From an uncultured Bacteroidales bacterium (GTDB lineage: Bacteria; Bacteroidota; Bacteroidia; Bacteroidales; Muribaculaceae), in assembly GCA_902796035.1 (NCBI GenBank), contig CADBNR010000053.1, positions 1 through 38,160 on the forward strand: a DNA stretch of 38,160 nt, written 5' to 3'. The notes below the pieces were generated by a model. That model saw only the letters and a program-made list of their open reading frames with translations. It made no database searches and had not been told where the DNA came from. Both the position numbers and the translations under genes were made by a program. Of this stretch, positions 1 to 7,279 are shown in pieces (within the stretch, counting starts at the first letter, position 1; the number at the start of each line of letters is the position of its first letter).

Positions 1-13
1 AAAATAACCAAAA

Positions 14-50
14 AGGACTGACTCCTGCAAATGGAATCAGTCCTAATTTT
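14..50 (+). terminator. Rho-independent terminator of an off-window gene
   Basis: A 12-base arm (14-25, AGGACTGACTCC) pairs with 33-44 (GGAATCAGTCCT) with a single mismatch and a 7-base loop, followed by AATTTTAT. It probably ends a gene lying before the window. The 5' gene itself is not visible. Confidence 0.65.
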
Positions 51-101
51 ATCTCGCTTCAAAAAGTTTTATCGGACAGCAATAAAACTAAAACTTAAAA
101 A

Positions 102-1046
102 ATGAAGAAACTGAAATTTCTGACATTGGCGCTGATTACGGTGCTGACGTGCGCAGGTACTGCATCATGCAGCAAGGATGACGGAGGCGTGACACCTCCG
201 GGACAGAGCGAGATCGAGAAGGAGACCGGCATGCGTCTCACCCGCGTAGGCAACTACAGGTTCAACTACGACGACAAAGGCCGCTGCATCGGCATGGAGA
301 GTATCAGCGGTTATGATGACGACGACTTTTCCATAGACTGGGACAAAGGCGAATTCATCGCCACGGATTCCGACGACGACATGGAAAGTGCTCCGGTCAA
401 ATTCAAGACCAACTCCAAAGGCTACATCACGGAGTTTACCCAGTCATGGAATTACAAAGAGGAGGACTATTCAAGCAAGGGCAGCGGTAAGGCATCCCTG
501 TCGTACGACAAATCCGGACATCTGACCAAGGCTACCTACGATTCCTCGGAAAGCGGCACGGAAGAAGGAGAGAAATTCACATTCAAGGGTTCGTCCGTCT
601 ATACGTTGACATGGGAAAACGGCAATCTCGTGAATCTCACGGATGAATGGGAATTCCTGGAGGATGGCGAACGTGAGAAAGGGACAGACAGTTACGAAGT
701 CACTTACGACCGCACCGCCGAGAATGTCTACAAGCAGTGGACCGAAGGACTTCTCGATCAAGTGCTCAACTTCGCGTTCAGTAAGCTGGGCCATGTGGGC
801 ATGTTCGGTGTCGGTACGGCTAACTTTCCTTCGCACATAGAAATAGACGAGGAAGGCTATCACACCAACTATTCCGTCAGCGTCTCCACCAACAGTGACG
901 ACCTCATAAGCTCCGAAAGAGTTGGCGGCTGGACGTACAACTATTCGTACGATGACGTCGACACGCGCAGTGCCGCATTCGACAACACGCTTCCGGTCAA
1001 AGCCAGGAAGATCCTATTTCCCCGTCACCGCAAGGCCGACAAATGA
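102..1046 (+). CDS. Secreted lipoprotein of unknown function, DUF4595-like
   Basis: A 314-residue protein with a lipoprotein signal peptide: KK n-region, hydrophobic stretch, then a lipobox ending at Cys23 (TASC-SK). The mature part is acidic and rich in Asp, Tyr and Ser. It has repeating short strands of the type YDDKGRCIG, LSYDKSGHL and LTWENGNLV, which resemble the repeated beta-hairpin units of DUF4595/RHS-like lipoproteins common in Bacteroidales. It is probably anchored in a membrane leaflet facing the periplasm or the surface. The C-terminus is basic (RHRKADK). No catalytic motif is visible. It lies 76 bases before a propeller gene and may be cotranscribed. The family assignment is from memory of pattern only, and the substrate is unknown. 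Confidence 0.8.
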   Translation: MKKLKFLTLALITVLTCAGTASCSKDDGGVTPPGQSEIEKETGMRLTRVGNYRFNYDDKGRCIGMESISGYDDDDFSIDWDKGEFIATDSDDDMESAPVKFKTNSKGYITEFTQSWNYKEEDYSSKGSGKASLSYDKSGHLTKATYDSSESGTEEGEKFTFKGSSVYTLTWENGNLVNLTDEWEFLEDGEREKGTDSYEVTYDRTAENVYKQWTEGLLDQVLNFAFSKLGHVGMFGVGTANFPSHIEIDEEGYHTNYSVSVSTNSDDLISSERVGGWTYNYSYDDVDTRSAAFDNTLPVKARKILFPRHRKADK

Positions 1047-1122
1047 CAACTGTATTGGAATCGTAGCAGTTCCATATTTATTCGAAAACTGAATAATGAA
1101 TTTATTATTTTCAGTGGGATAC

Positions 1123-2103
1123 ATGAATAAAGCACTCAACAACATCATATCTCTTATGATGTTGTTGACCTCTGGACTCATGATGGGCCAGACTGTTGAT
1201 TTTTCTGTGGTTAGTGTCGGCGAGGAGTCCGGACTCGATTTTACAAGAATCACACAGGACGGCGATGGTGTCTGCCTCCCTCAAGTGAAGCGCACGTCAA
1301 AAGGCGTGAATTGGTACACTAACAGAATTATCGACGTTACACCGGATGGCCAGAACATAGCCTATCTGTCAAACCGAAACGGGACTACAAACATTTTCAT
1401 CAAGGAATTGGCGAAAATGGGAGCTTCCAGAATGAGGACCAACCGTCAGGCCATAGTCGATTTCTCTTATTCGCCGGATGGCAAGCAGATTTGTTTCTCC
1501 GAATCGAAAGGGAAAACCAATCAGATGTTCGTTACGGACGCCGCATCGGGCTTTGTATGCCGGCAGATTACAAATGGAGCTTTGGACTATTCTCCTGTTT
1601 ATGCTGCGGATATGCAAAATATCTATTTCACAAGAATGGAGAATACAGGAGCCTCCATCTGGGCCTATAACATAACCAACAATTATCTGTCGAGTTATGT
1701 CGCCGGAATGAACCCGGACCCTTCTGCCGACGGCAACACCATCTATGTGGCCAGGACAATCGACGGCAAAGGTGAGATTTGGCGTATTAATATTGCCAAT
1801 GGAATAGAGGAATGTATTTTGTCTCATCCACAGATTTCTTTTTACTCGCCATCCCTCTCCCCGGACGGCCAGACACTGTTATTGTGCGGAGGTAATAAAA
1901 TAGAATCCGGTAATATCGTATACTGGAATACCGATATCTTCACTTGCAATAAAGACGGCAGCGATTTAAGGCAACTTACATACCATGCCGCCGATGACCT
2001 TAGTCCGGCATGGGGTGCAAAGGGGGACAGAATATTTTTTATCTCCCAACGCGGAAGTGCCGACGGTGTGGCGAATGTATGGATGATTCCGTATCTCAAA
2101 TAA
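1123..2103 (+). CDS. TolB/PD40-type beta-propeller exported protein
   Basis: A 326-residue exported protein built from about six PD40/WD40-like blades. Each carries the signature SPDGxxI or a close variant: TPDGQNIAYLS, SPDGKQICFSE, AADMQNIYFTR, SADGNTIYVAR, SPDGQTLLLCG and GAKGDRIFFIS. This is the architecture of TolB C-terminal propellers and of the periplasmic PD40 proteins frequent in Bacteroidetes. An in-frame ATG exists upstream at 1096. I prefer 1123 because it begins a normal signal peptide (MNKALNN, hydrophobic core, GLMMGQ) and has GTGGGA just upstream. No Pal/TolA partner genes lie nearby, so this is not taken to be the Tol-Pal TolB. It sits between a lipoprotein and an outer-membrane barrel, so an envelope role is likely; its ligand is unknown. 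Confidence 0.8.
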   Translation: MNKALNNIISLMMLLTSGLMMGQTVDFSVVSVGEESGLDFTRITQDGDGVCLPQVKRTSKGVNWYTNRIIDVTPDGQNIAYLSNRNGTTNIFIKELAKMGASRMRTNRQAIVDFSYSPDGKQICFSESKGKTNQMFVTDAASGFVCRQITNGALDYSPVYAADMQNIYFTRMENTGASIWAYNITNNYLSSYVAGMNPDPSADGNTIYVARTIDGKGEIWRINIANGIEECILSHPQISFYSPSLSPDGQTLLLCGGNKIESGNIVYWNTDIFTCNKDGSDLRQLTYHAADDLSPAWGAKGDRIFFISQRGSADGVANVWMIPYLK

Positions 2104-2143
2104 AAACAATCCCACAAATATTAACCAATTAAAACAAGTTTTT

Positions 2144-2911
2144 ATGCGATTGAACAAATTAATGGCAGTAGCAACAACTCTCACGCTGGCTGTCCCCGCG
2201 TTCGCCCAGTTCAGCAATGCAGGGAGCAAATCCGTCTCATCCCAGGACCTCTGCAAGTCCTACAATCGGATTGGTGTCTCTTACACCAACACCGGTTACA
2301 CCGGTCACAAATATGATTTCATGGAAGATGAAAATCATCTCTACCTGAATGGTTTTGCCGTTGAATACATCCACGGATTCAGCGTCAGCAAAAGCCTCCC
2401 GATGTTTGTGGAAACCGGCGTGAAGGCCAACTTCGGGTTCGGCTCATTGGAGGGTGAGGAAGAGGAGGAATATTCTATAAGCATCACGCCCAAACTCCAG
2501 GTGCAGGACATCTATCTCGCCGTACCGGTCAACTATGCGTATAAGTTCGGTATCGGCGACAACTGTGCCATCACTCCATATCTGGGTCTTAACTTCAAGT
2601 TACACCTGATGAGCAGGATGAGGACGAAGATTGAGCTCGATGGCGCAGATCCCGACGACTTAAATCTGGACGATTATGACCTGACGGGTGATTGGGTAAA
2701 TCTGTATAGCGATGACGAAGACGACGGAATGGGTGACAAGGACTACACATGGAACCGTTTCCAGCTCGGCTGGCATATCGGTGTCGGTTTTAACTATAAA
2801 CATCTTTACGTCGGAGTCAACTATGGTACTGATTTCATCAATGCGTTCAAATACAAGAAATCAAGCGTAAGTTCCGGAAATCTGGGTATAACACTTGGTT
2901 ATTCCTTCTGA
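2144..2911 (+). CDS. Outer-membrane beta-barrel protein
   Basis: A 255-residue protein with a clear signal peptide (MRLNKLMAVATTLTLAVPAFAQ, cleavage after AFA). Alternating amphipathic strands follow (GFAVEYIHGFSV, LYVGVNYGTDF, LGITLGYSF), and it ends in the C-terminal aromatic Phe expected for BAM recognition. A very acidic loop rich in Asp and Glu (about residues 155-185) looks like an extracellular or calcium-binding loop. This fits the small 8-strand OmpW/PorT-like barrels widespread in Bacteroidetes. It begins 40 bases after the propeller gene, so the first three genes may form one transcription unit. A strong hairpin follows downstream. The function is not predictable. Confidence 0.8.
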   Translation: MRLNKLMAVATTLTLAVPAFAQFSNAGSKSVSSQDLCKSYNRIGVSYTNTGYTGHKYDFMEDENHLYLNGFAVEYIHGFSVSKSLPMFVETGVKANFGFGSLEGEEEEEYSISITPKLQVQDIYLAVPVNYAYKFGIGDNCAITPYLGLNFKLHLMSRMRTKIELDGADPDDLNLDDYDLTGDWVNLYSDDEDDGMGDKDYTWNRFQLGWHIGVGFNYKHLYVGVNYGTDFINAFKYKKSSVSSGNLGITLGYSF

Positions 2912-2954
2912 ACCGGAACTGCCCGCATGTGCGGCGCTCGCAAGCGTTCCATCG

Positions 2955-2987
2955 AGTGGGTCCCCCCTCAAAGAGTGGGGACCCACT
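2955..2987. terminator. Bidirectional hairpin between convergent genes
   Basis: AGTGGGTCCCC (2955-2965) pairs perfectly with GGGGACCCACT (2977-2987). The inner bases CTC/GAG extend the stem around an AAA loop. It sits between the stop of the barrel gene (2911) and the 3' end of the minus-strand RAYT gene (3015), so it can terminate both. The T-tract is weak. Confidence 0.65.
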
Positions 2988-3014
2988 TTCAATGAACTTG
3001 ACTGGGACGCGGGC

Positions 3015-4064
3015 TCAATCGCCCTTCAGGGCGACCGTGGCATCCGGGGTAAGCGCAGCCAGGCGTTCGGCCAGGCGGTTGAGGCGGCTGGCTTTGTCGT
3101 AGCTCATGTCTTCGCTCTTGGTGGATGTGCCGGCTTCCGCTACCAGGAGAAGGCGCCCTTCGGCGCAGGTGTCCATCCCTTGGCCCGCTGGTTTGAACCG
3201 CTCGGTAAATCCATGATCCACTATCCGAATCACCGAGCCACCCTCGGCCAACGCCTGCTTCCTGATTTCATTCTCAACGGGATGTATAAAGGGAGACACC
3301 AGCACCATACCCTGACGCATCGCGCCGATACACCGGGCCTTATAGGAAGCCGTCTCCGCGGCGTTCCACTTGCGCCGCACATGCACCGCAAGCATCGGCT
3401 TGCGCAACAGGAACATATTCCCTACGCAGTCCACCATGTCAGCGTTGATTTTAACCGACAGGTTGCGCCGGAACAAGTCTGGAAACTTCCGCTTTATGAG
3501 CAACCGGCGTGGATTGTCCTCGATATACCGTTCCAATATTTCCAGCTGCCGGTGATCAAAGACAATGCGGTCGTGGATTCCGCAGCCCTTGAACACGCCG
3601 GCTTCCTGCGGAATCAACCCGACATCGCGGCATCTGCGCGTAGTGACAGATTCGATTATGGCCACAAGATTGGTAACAGGTCGGGAAAGCATGCGTTTCA
3701 ACTCCAACAATATGTGGATATGGTCAGGCATTATGACATACTTGCGGATAACGAGGTCATTACTACGCATGGATGCTGTTTTCTGCAGTTCCTCGTCAAA
3801 AATACATCCGATGGCCGACAGTACCACACGCGGCGCATTCTCGCCGTGCCGCACGCCGGGATTGCCAAGGACGTGGCACAGCACCGGAGCCTCCGGATGC
3901 TTCTGGAGTGTAAACATATAGATTCCCGGCATTGTATAGTCATGGAAGGATGCCCGGCGGGTCATCCTGTGTTTTACCGGGCTTTTATAGACAGTGGAAG
4001 GGCCTTTATGACTTTTACTGTCAGAGGAAGGGCTTTTGCTGCCGGAGGAAGGGGAGGAATCCAT
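3015..4064 (-). CDS. REP-associated tyrosine transposase (RAYT) fused to a DprA/SLOG-like domain
   Basis: A 349-residue protein from the ATG at 4064. The frame stays open upstream to a TTG at 4136, and the conserved fold may begin at the ATG at 3965 (MTRRASFHDY). The N-terminal half is a Y1 HUH single-strand nuclease of the RAYT group: MPDHIHILLEL supplies the HxH metal site (His115, His117), and RYIEDNPRR carries the likely nucleophile Tyr180. The C-terminal part, from about residue 215, runs GNMFLLRKP, then GMVLVSPFIHPVENEIRKQ, then GF...KP.G, then CAEGRLLLVAE. This resembles a Rossmann-like DprA/SLOG nucleotide-binding domain. The Ser/Lys-rich stretch at residues 1-33 is low complexity and may be untranslated. 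The gene stands alone with REP-like hairpins behind its 5' end, as expected for a domesticated RAYT. Assignment to the RAYT family is confident; the role of the second domain is unknown. Confidence 0.85.
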   Translation of the reverse strand: MDSSPSSGSKSPSSDSKSHKGPSTVYKSPVKHRMTRRASFHDYTMPGIYMFTLQKHPEAPVLCHVLGNPGVRHGENAPRVVLSAIGCIFDEELQKTASMRSNDLVIRKYVIMPDHIHILLELKRMLSRPVTNLVAIIESVTTRRCRDVGLIPQEAGVFKGCGIHDRIVFDHRQLEILERYIEDNPRRLLIKRKFPDLFRRNLSVKINADMVDCVGNMFLLRKPMLAVHVRRKWNAAETASYKARCIGAMRQGMVLVSPFIHPVENEIRKQALAEGGSVIRIVDHGFTERFKPAGQGMDTCAEGRLLLVAEAGTSTKSEDMSYDKASRLNRLAERLAALTPDATVALKGD

Positions 4065-4143
4065 ATCGTAGAGTTTGATTGGGCTAAAATAGCCCATAAT
4101 TCCCATACAGCCAAATAAAAAAGCCGAAAAAAACAAAAAAAAC

Positions 4144-4170
4144 GTAAAAGCCGCGGGCTTTTACCACAGT
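4144..4170 (-). repeat. REP-like hairpin, copy 1 (inverted)
   Basis: Read on the minus strand it is ACTGTG, then a 9-bp stem GTAAAAGCC, loop CGC, then GGCTTTTAC. It matches copy 2 (4327-4353, plus strand) in the leader ACTGTG, the inner stem AAGCC/GGCTT, the outer G-C pair and the loop. The three differing stem positions are all compensated on the other arm. GTGG just before or at the stem resembles the short guide tetranucleotide known beside REPs. A long T-rich run follows it on the minus strand, so it might also terminate transcription entering the RAYT gene. Confidence 0.75.
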
Positions 4171-4171
4171 G

Positions 4172-4322
4172 GCGCCAACGCGGCAGGCAGGCGGCAGGCG
4201 GCAGGCAGGCAGGCAGCAGGCAGCAGCAGGCAGCAAGCGGCAGCAAGCGGCAAGCAGGCGGCAAGCGGCAAGCAGGCGGCAGCAGGCAGCAGGCAGCAGG
4301 CGGCGGCAGGCAGGCAGCAAGC
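4172..4322 (+). repeat. G-rich GGCAGGC/GGCAAGC microsatellite
   Basis: About 150 bases are made almost only of the words GGCAG, GGCAAGC, GCAGCA and GGCGG in irregular order. One strand holds nearly all the G and its complement nearly all the C. All frames are open by composition only, so no protein is called. The tract lies exactly between the two inverted REP-like hairpins. Replication slippage is the likely origin, and length probably varies between strains. Confidence 0.85.
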
Positions 4323-4326
4323 GCGG

Positions 4327-4353
4327 ACTGTGGCTGAAGCCCGCGGCTTCAGC
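4327..4353 (+). repeat. REP-like hairpin, copy 2
   Basis: ACTGTG leader, 9-bp stem GCTGAAGCC, loop CGC, then GGCTTCAGC. It is the inverted partner of the copy at 4144-4170; the stems differ at three pairs with every change compensated. It is followed by GTAGTAG and a smaller hairpin CGGCG-GAG-CGCCG (4361-4373), possibly a degenerate third element. Confidence 0.75.
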
Positions 4354-4390
4354 TGTAGTAGCGGCGGAGCGCCGTGCGCCCTGCCGGATA

Positions 4391-4417
4391 CGAAAACAGC
4401 CGCCCGAAGGCGGCTGT
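4391..4417 (-). terminator. Terminator of tRNA-Arg(TCT)
   Basis: On the minus strand ACAGCCGCC, loop TTCG, then GGCGGCTGT followed by TTTTCG: a perfect 9-bp stem closed by a stable UUCG tetraloop with a short T-tract. It lies 21 bases after the tRNA 3' end. A second small hairpin CGGGGC-TTAC-GCCCCG lies in between (4420-4435). Confidence 0.8.
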
Positions 4418-4438
4418 CGCGGGGCGTAAGCCCCGGGG

Positions 4439-4512
4439 TGATCCGGCTGCGACTCGAACGCAGGACCGTCTGCTTAGAAGGCAGATGCTCTATCCAGCTG
4501 AGCTACCGGACC
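4439..4512 (-). tRNA. tRNA-Arg, anticodon TCT
   Basis: A 74-base cloverleaf on the minus strand. The acceptor stem GGTCCGG pairs with CCGGATC (one G-T pair), followed by discriminator A. D arm GCTC...GAGC. The anticodon stem TCTGC/GCAGA encloses loop CTTCTAA, giving anticodon TCT, which reads AGA. The T arm has a TTCGAGT loop. CCA is not encoded. It has its own promoter upstream and terminator downstream. Confidence 0.95.
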
Positions 4513-4524
4513 CCTTTGCGTCTG

Positions 4525-4555
4525 CAAAGTTAATAATTTAAATCCACTCTACAAA
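4525..4555 (-). promoter_or_regulatory. Bacteroidetes-type promoter for tRNA-Arg(TCT)
   Basis: On the minus strand TTTG (4552-4555), a 19-base spacer, then TAACTTTG (4525-4532), matching the Bacteroides -33 TTTG / -7 TAnnTTTG consensus. The -7 box ends 12 bases before the tRNA 5' end. Confidence 0.75.
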
Positions 4556-4712
4556 AATAATTGCCTTTCAACACCCTAAATCAACCTCCCATCTATTACA
4601 CCGATATAAGCTCCGGGGCGTTATATCATAATACGCTCCTGACATAACACTGTAACAACACTCCGGGCATTACACGCTAACCTTGATACTTTAAATTCAT
4701 TTTTTTGCGGCA

Positions 4713-4744
4713 TTTGCATTTCCAAGTAAATTGTTCTAAATTTA
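4713..4744 (+). promoter_or_regulatory. Promoter of the YqiA-like gene
   Basis: TTTG (4713-4716), a 20-base spacer, then TAAATTTA (4737-4744), one base off the TAnnTTTG consensus. The box ends 22 bases before the ATG at 4767. Confidence 0.5.
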
Positions 4745-4766
4745 CAGCTGATAAAAAACGAAACAG

Positions 4767-5381
4767 ATGCCTAATAAGAAGCCTCAGGTGGTATATCTCC
4801 ACGGATTGCAGTCGTCGGGACAGTCGGCGACCTGCCAGCGGTTGCGCCGCGCTCTGCCTAAACATGAAGTCATCACGCCTGACCTGGCGGTGCCTCCCGA
4901 AATGGCCATGACGGAACTGAAACGCCTTGCGTCGCTCATCAGCCCGGATGCCGTAATAGTCGGCACATCGATGGGCGGTATGTTCGCACAGCAGTTCCGC
5001 GGTTTCAAACGCATCCTGATCAATCCCAGCTTCCACGTGAGCCGCAAGCTGTCGGAATTTACCGGCCAGCGCCTGCCTTTCCACAATCCGCGCAAGGACG
5101 GCCTGAAGGATTTCGAAGTCAACGACAAATTAGTGAAGAAATACGAGAAGCTGGAGGCCAGGCAGTTCGATCCCAAATCGGGAATCATCGGCAAGCACCC
5201 CGATTCGCCCGACCTGGTGTGGGCCTTCTTCGGCACGCAGGACACAGTGGTGAACGGAAAGGATGAATACCTGCAACATTATTCGCAGTATCAGGACTTT
5301 GATGGCGGACATCGTCTCGACCCGGACACGACCCTGAACCTAATAGTTCCAAAAATCCTGGAACTGACCGCGAAACAATAA
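4767..5381 (+). CDS. YqiA/YcfP-family alpha/beta hydrolase (esterase)
   Basis: A 204-residue cytosolic hydrolase of the small UPF0227/YqiA type. An HG oxyanion motif (His12-Gly13) follows the first strand VVYLHG. The nucleophile elbow GTSMGG gives Ser68. A late acid is in FGTQDTVV (about residue 160), and a C-terminal His is in DGGHRL (about 183), completing a plausible Ser-Asp-His triad. The length fits the family, whose members are short carboxylesterases without a lid. No signal peptide is present. A promoter precedes it, and the next gene (a secreted mannanase) starts 24 bases after its stop, so the two may be cotranscribed. The physiological ester substrate is unknown. Confidence 0.85.
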   Translation: MPNKKPQVVYLHGLQSSGQSATCQRLRRALPKHEVITPDLAVPPEMAMTELKRLASLISPDAVIVGTSMGGMFAQQFRGFKRILINPSFHVSRKLSEFTGQRLPFHNPRKDGLKDFEVNDKLVKKYEKLEARQFDPKSGIIGKHPDSPDLVWAFFGTQDTVVNGKDEYLQHYSQYQDFDGGHRLDPDTTLNLIVPKILELTAKQ

Positions 5382-5405
5382 CAGAACACCTCATAAAGAC
5401 CGACT

Positions 5406-6734
5406 ATGAAAAAACTTCTGTATATGCTGGCATGCGTTCTTGGCGTCGGTGCCTTGTCATGCGGCACAAAGGCCTCGGCACCAGAGCCTTCGGGCTTCGT
5501 AAAGGTTGAGAACGGCGAGTTCACGCTCGACGGCAAGCCCTATAAATATATAGGTACAAATTTCTGGTACGGAGCCATCTTAGGCAGCGAGGGACGCGGG
5601 GGCGACCGCGCGCGATTGCTGCGCGAGCTGGACTCGCTCCACGCATTGGGTCTGGACAATCTTCGCATCTTAGCAGGCGGTCAGGGCGACCGTCACATCC
5701 CGTCGCACATCGAGCCGACATTGGAGACGGCCCCGGGCGTCTACAACGACACCATCCTGGCGGGTCTGGACTTCCTGCTGTCGGAGATGGAGAAGCGCGG
5801 CATGAAGGGGGTGATCTACCTGAACAATGCCTGGGAATGGAGCGGCGGTTACGGCTCGTACCTGGAGTGGGCCGGACGCGGCAAGGCACCGGTGCCGTCC
5901 GTAGACGGCTGGCCGGCTTACAACGACTATGTCAAGGCGTTCGTGATGGACACCGTGGCGCGCCGTATGGCCACTGACCACGCCCGTTTCATGGCCGGAC
6001 GCACCAACCGCTACACCGGCAAGCCCTACAAGGACTCTCCCGCCATCATGTCGTGGCAGGTGGCCAACGAGCCGCGCAGCTTCTCGGACGAGGGCAAGCC
6101 TTACCTCAAGAGCTGGATTCAGGAGACGGCCCGCGCCATCAAGGAGGTTGACCCCAACCACCTGGTATCGACCGGCAGCGAGGGGAAGCATGGCTGCGAG
6201 CAGGATCTGGAACTCTGGGCCGACATCCACGCCATGCCCGAGATAGACTACGCCATCGCGCATCTGTGGCCCTACAACTGGGGCTGGGCGCATCCCGACA
6301 GCCTGAAGCAGGATGTGGCCGTATCGTGCGAGAAAGCAAAGGAATACATCGGTCTGCACGCCGCCAAGGCCAGGGAGATGAAGAAACCGCTCGTGATAGA
6401 GGAATTCGGCTATCCGCGCGACAACATGGGGCTGGCTCCGGGCAGCCCCACGGAGGCCCGCGATGCATTCTACGACTATATGTGCGGCCTGGTGGCCGAT
6501 GGCACCATATCGGGCCTCAACTTCTGGGGCTGGGGCGGCGAGGCGAAGCCCAAGCACGCCGTATGGGAGCCGGGCGACGACTATACCGGCGACCCCGCCC
6601 AGGAGGACCAGGGCCTCAACTCAATATTCCAGGCCGACAAATCAACGCTGAACGTAATCAAGAAACATACTGCAAATCTGAAAAATGAAAAAACTACAGA
6701 TAATAACAGAAGCGGAGCAAATCTCCATCGATGA
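5406..6734 (+). CDS. GH5-family endo-beta-1,4-mannanase lipoprotein
   Basis: A 442-residue lipoprotein (lipobox ALSC, Cys19) with a single glycoside hydrolase family 5 TIM barrel. Landmarks are YIGTNFWYGAIL and LDNLRILAG at the N-terminal side, the acid/base in QVANEPRSF (Glu222), HLWPYNWGW, the nucleophile in VIEEFGYPRD (Glu333), and LNFWGWGGE near the end. The overall pattern fits subfamily GH5_7 mannanases, which cleave beta-1,4-mannan or galactomannan chains. Lipidation suggests an outer-membrane or periplasmic location. No SusC/SusD pair or other mannan gene is adjacent, so this is not a full polysaccharide utilisation locus. The last 16 codons overlap the cytidine deaminase gene by 50 bases in another frame. 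Confidence 0.9.
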   Translation: MKKLLYMLACVLGVGALSCGTKASAPEPSGFVKVENGEFTLDGKPYKYIGTNFWYGAILGSEGRGGDRARLLRELDSLHALGLDNLRILAGGQGDRHIPSHIEPTLETAPGVYNDTILAGLDFLLSEMEKRGMKGVIYLNNAWEWSGGYGSYLEWAGRGKAPVPSVDGWPAYNDYVKAFVMDTVARRMATDHARFMAGRTNRYTGKPYKDSPAIMSWQVANEPRSFSDEGKPYLKSWIQETARAIKEVDPNHLVSTGSEGKHGCEQDLELWADIHAMPEIDYAIAHLWPYNWGWAHPDSLKQDVAVSCEKAKEYIGLHAAKAREMKKPLVIEEFGYPRDNMGLAPGSPTEARDAFYDYMCGLVADGTISGLNFWGWGGEAKPKHAVWEPGDDYTGDPAQEDQGLNSIFQADKSTLNVIKKHTANLKNEKTTDNNRSGANLHR

Positions 6735-7182
6735 GCTTACGGCCGAGGATCGTAGCCTGATAGACCGCGCCAAGGCCATGACGCGCACCAGTTACGTGCC
6801 CTACTCGCATTTCCATGTGGGAGCGGCGCTGCTGATGGCCAACGGCGAGATCGTGACCGGTTCCAACCAGGAAAACGCGGCGTTCTCGCCCACGATGTGC
6901 GCCGAGCGCAACGCGGCCTTCCAGGCCGGCGCCCTGTATCCGGGCGTGGCCATGAAGAAGATTGCCATAGCCGCCTGGACCATGAACGGACATGAGGAGG
7001 GGACTCCCTACGAACTCTGCTTCCAGGGACAGCCCATCTCCCCGTGCGGCGTATGCCGTCAGGCCCTGCTGGAATACGAAGCCGCTTACGGCACTATCGA
7101 AGTCCTGCTCTATGGCCGCGAACGCATCCTGCGCTTCCCATCCGTCGCCTCGCTGCTGCCTTATTGTTTCACCGAATTCTGA
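6685..7182 (+). CDS. cdd: Cytidine deaminase
   Basis: A 165-residue homotetrameric-type cytidine deaminase that converts cytidine or deoxycytidine to uridine and ammonia in pyrimidine salvage. The zinc site is complete: MCAERNA gives Cys72 and the proton shuttle Glu74, and SPCGVCRQAL gives Cys121 and Cys124. PYSHFHVGAALL near residue 40 and the NQENAAF substrate loop (about 61-67) are typical. The start ATG lies inside the 3' end of the mannanase gene (50-base overlap), so translation is probably coupled. The first 25 residues before the conserved core are variable. A 12-bp hairpin follows downstream at 7225. Confidence 0.95.
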   Translation: MKKLQIITEAEQISIDELTAEDRSLIDRAKAMTRTSYVPYSHFHVGAALLMANGEIVTGSNQENAAFSPTMCAERNAAFQAGALYPGVAMKKIAIAAWTMNGHEEGTPYELCFQGQPISPCGVCRQALLEYEAAYGTIEVLLYGRERILRFPSVASLLPYCFTEF

Positions 7183-7224
7183 ACTTTTAAGGATTCCGGG
7201 AGGTTAAACTAACAAACATCTTAA

Positions 7225-7258
7225 GAGTCTATCCAATAAAACAGAGTTGGATAGACTC
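7225..7258. terminator. Perfect 12-bp hairpin after cdd
   Basis: GAGTCTATCCAA (7225-7236) and TTGGATAGACTC (7247-7258) are exact complements around a 10-base loop. There is no T-tract, so this could be a processing or stability element instead of an intrinsic terminator. It ends 21 bases before the next start codon. Confidence 0.5.
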
Positions 7259-7279
7259 AACCATTAATTAAGTAAGATT

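Noticed and set aside
2895-4118. Long plus-strand open frame (407 codons) opposite the RAYT gene
   Set aside because: It has no recognisable domain and no signal of its own, and lies exactly antisense to a frame with HUH transposase motifs.
4169-4429. Open frames over the G-rich microsatellite and hairpins
   Set aside because: Encoded Ala/Gln/Arg repeats only reflect the simple sequence, and they run into the tRNA terminator.
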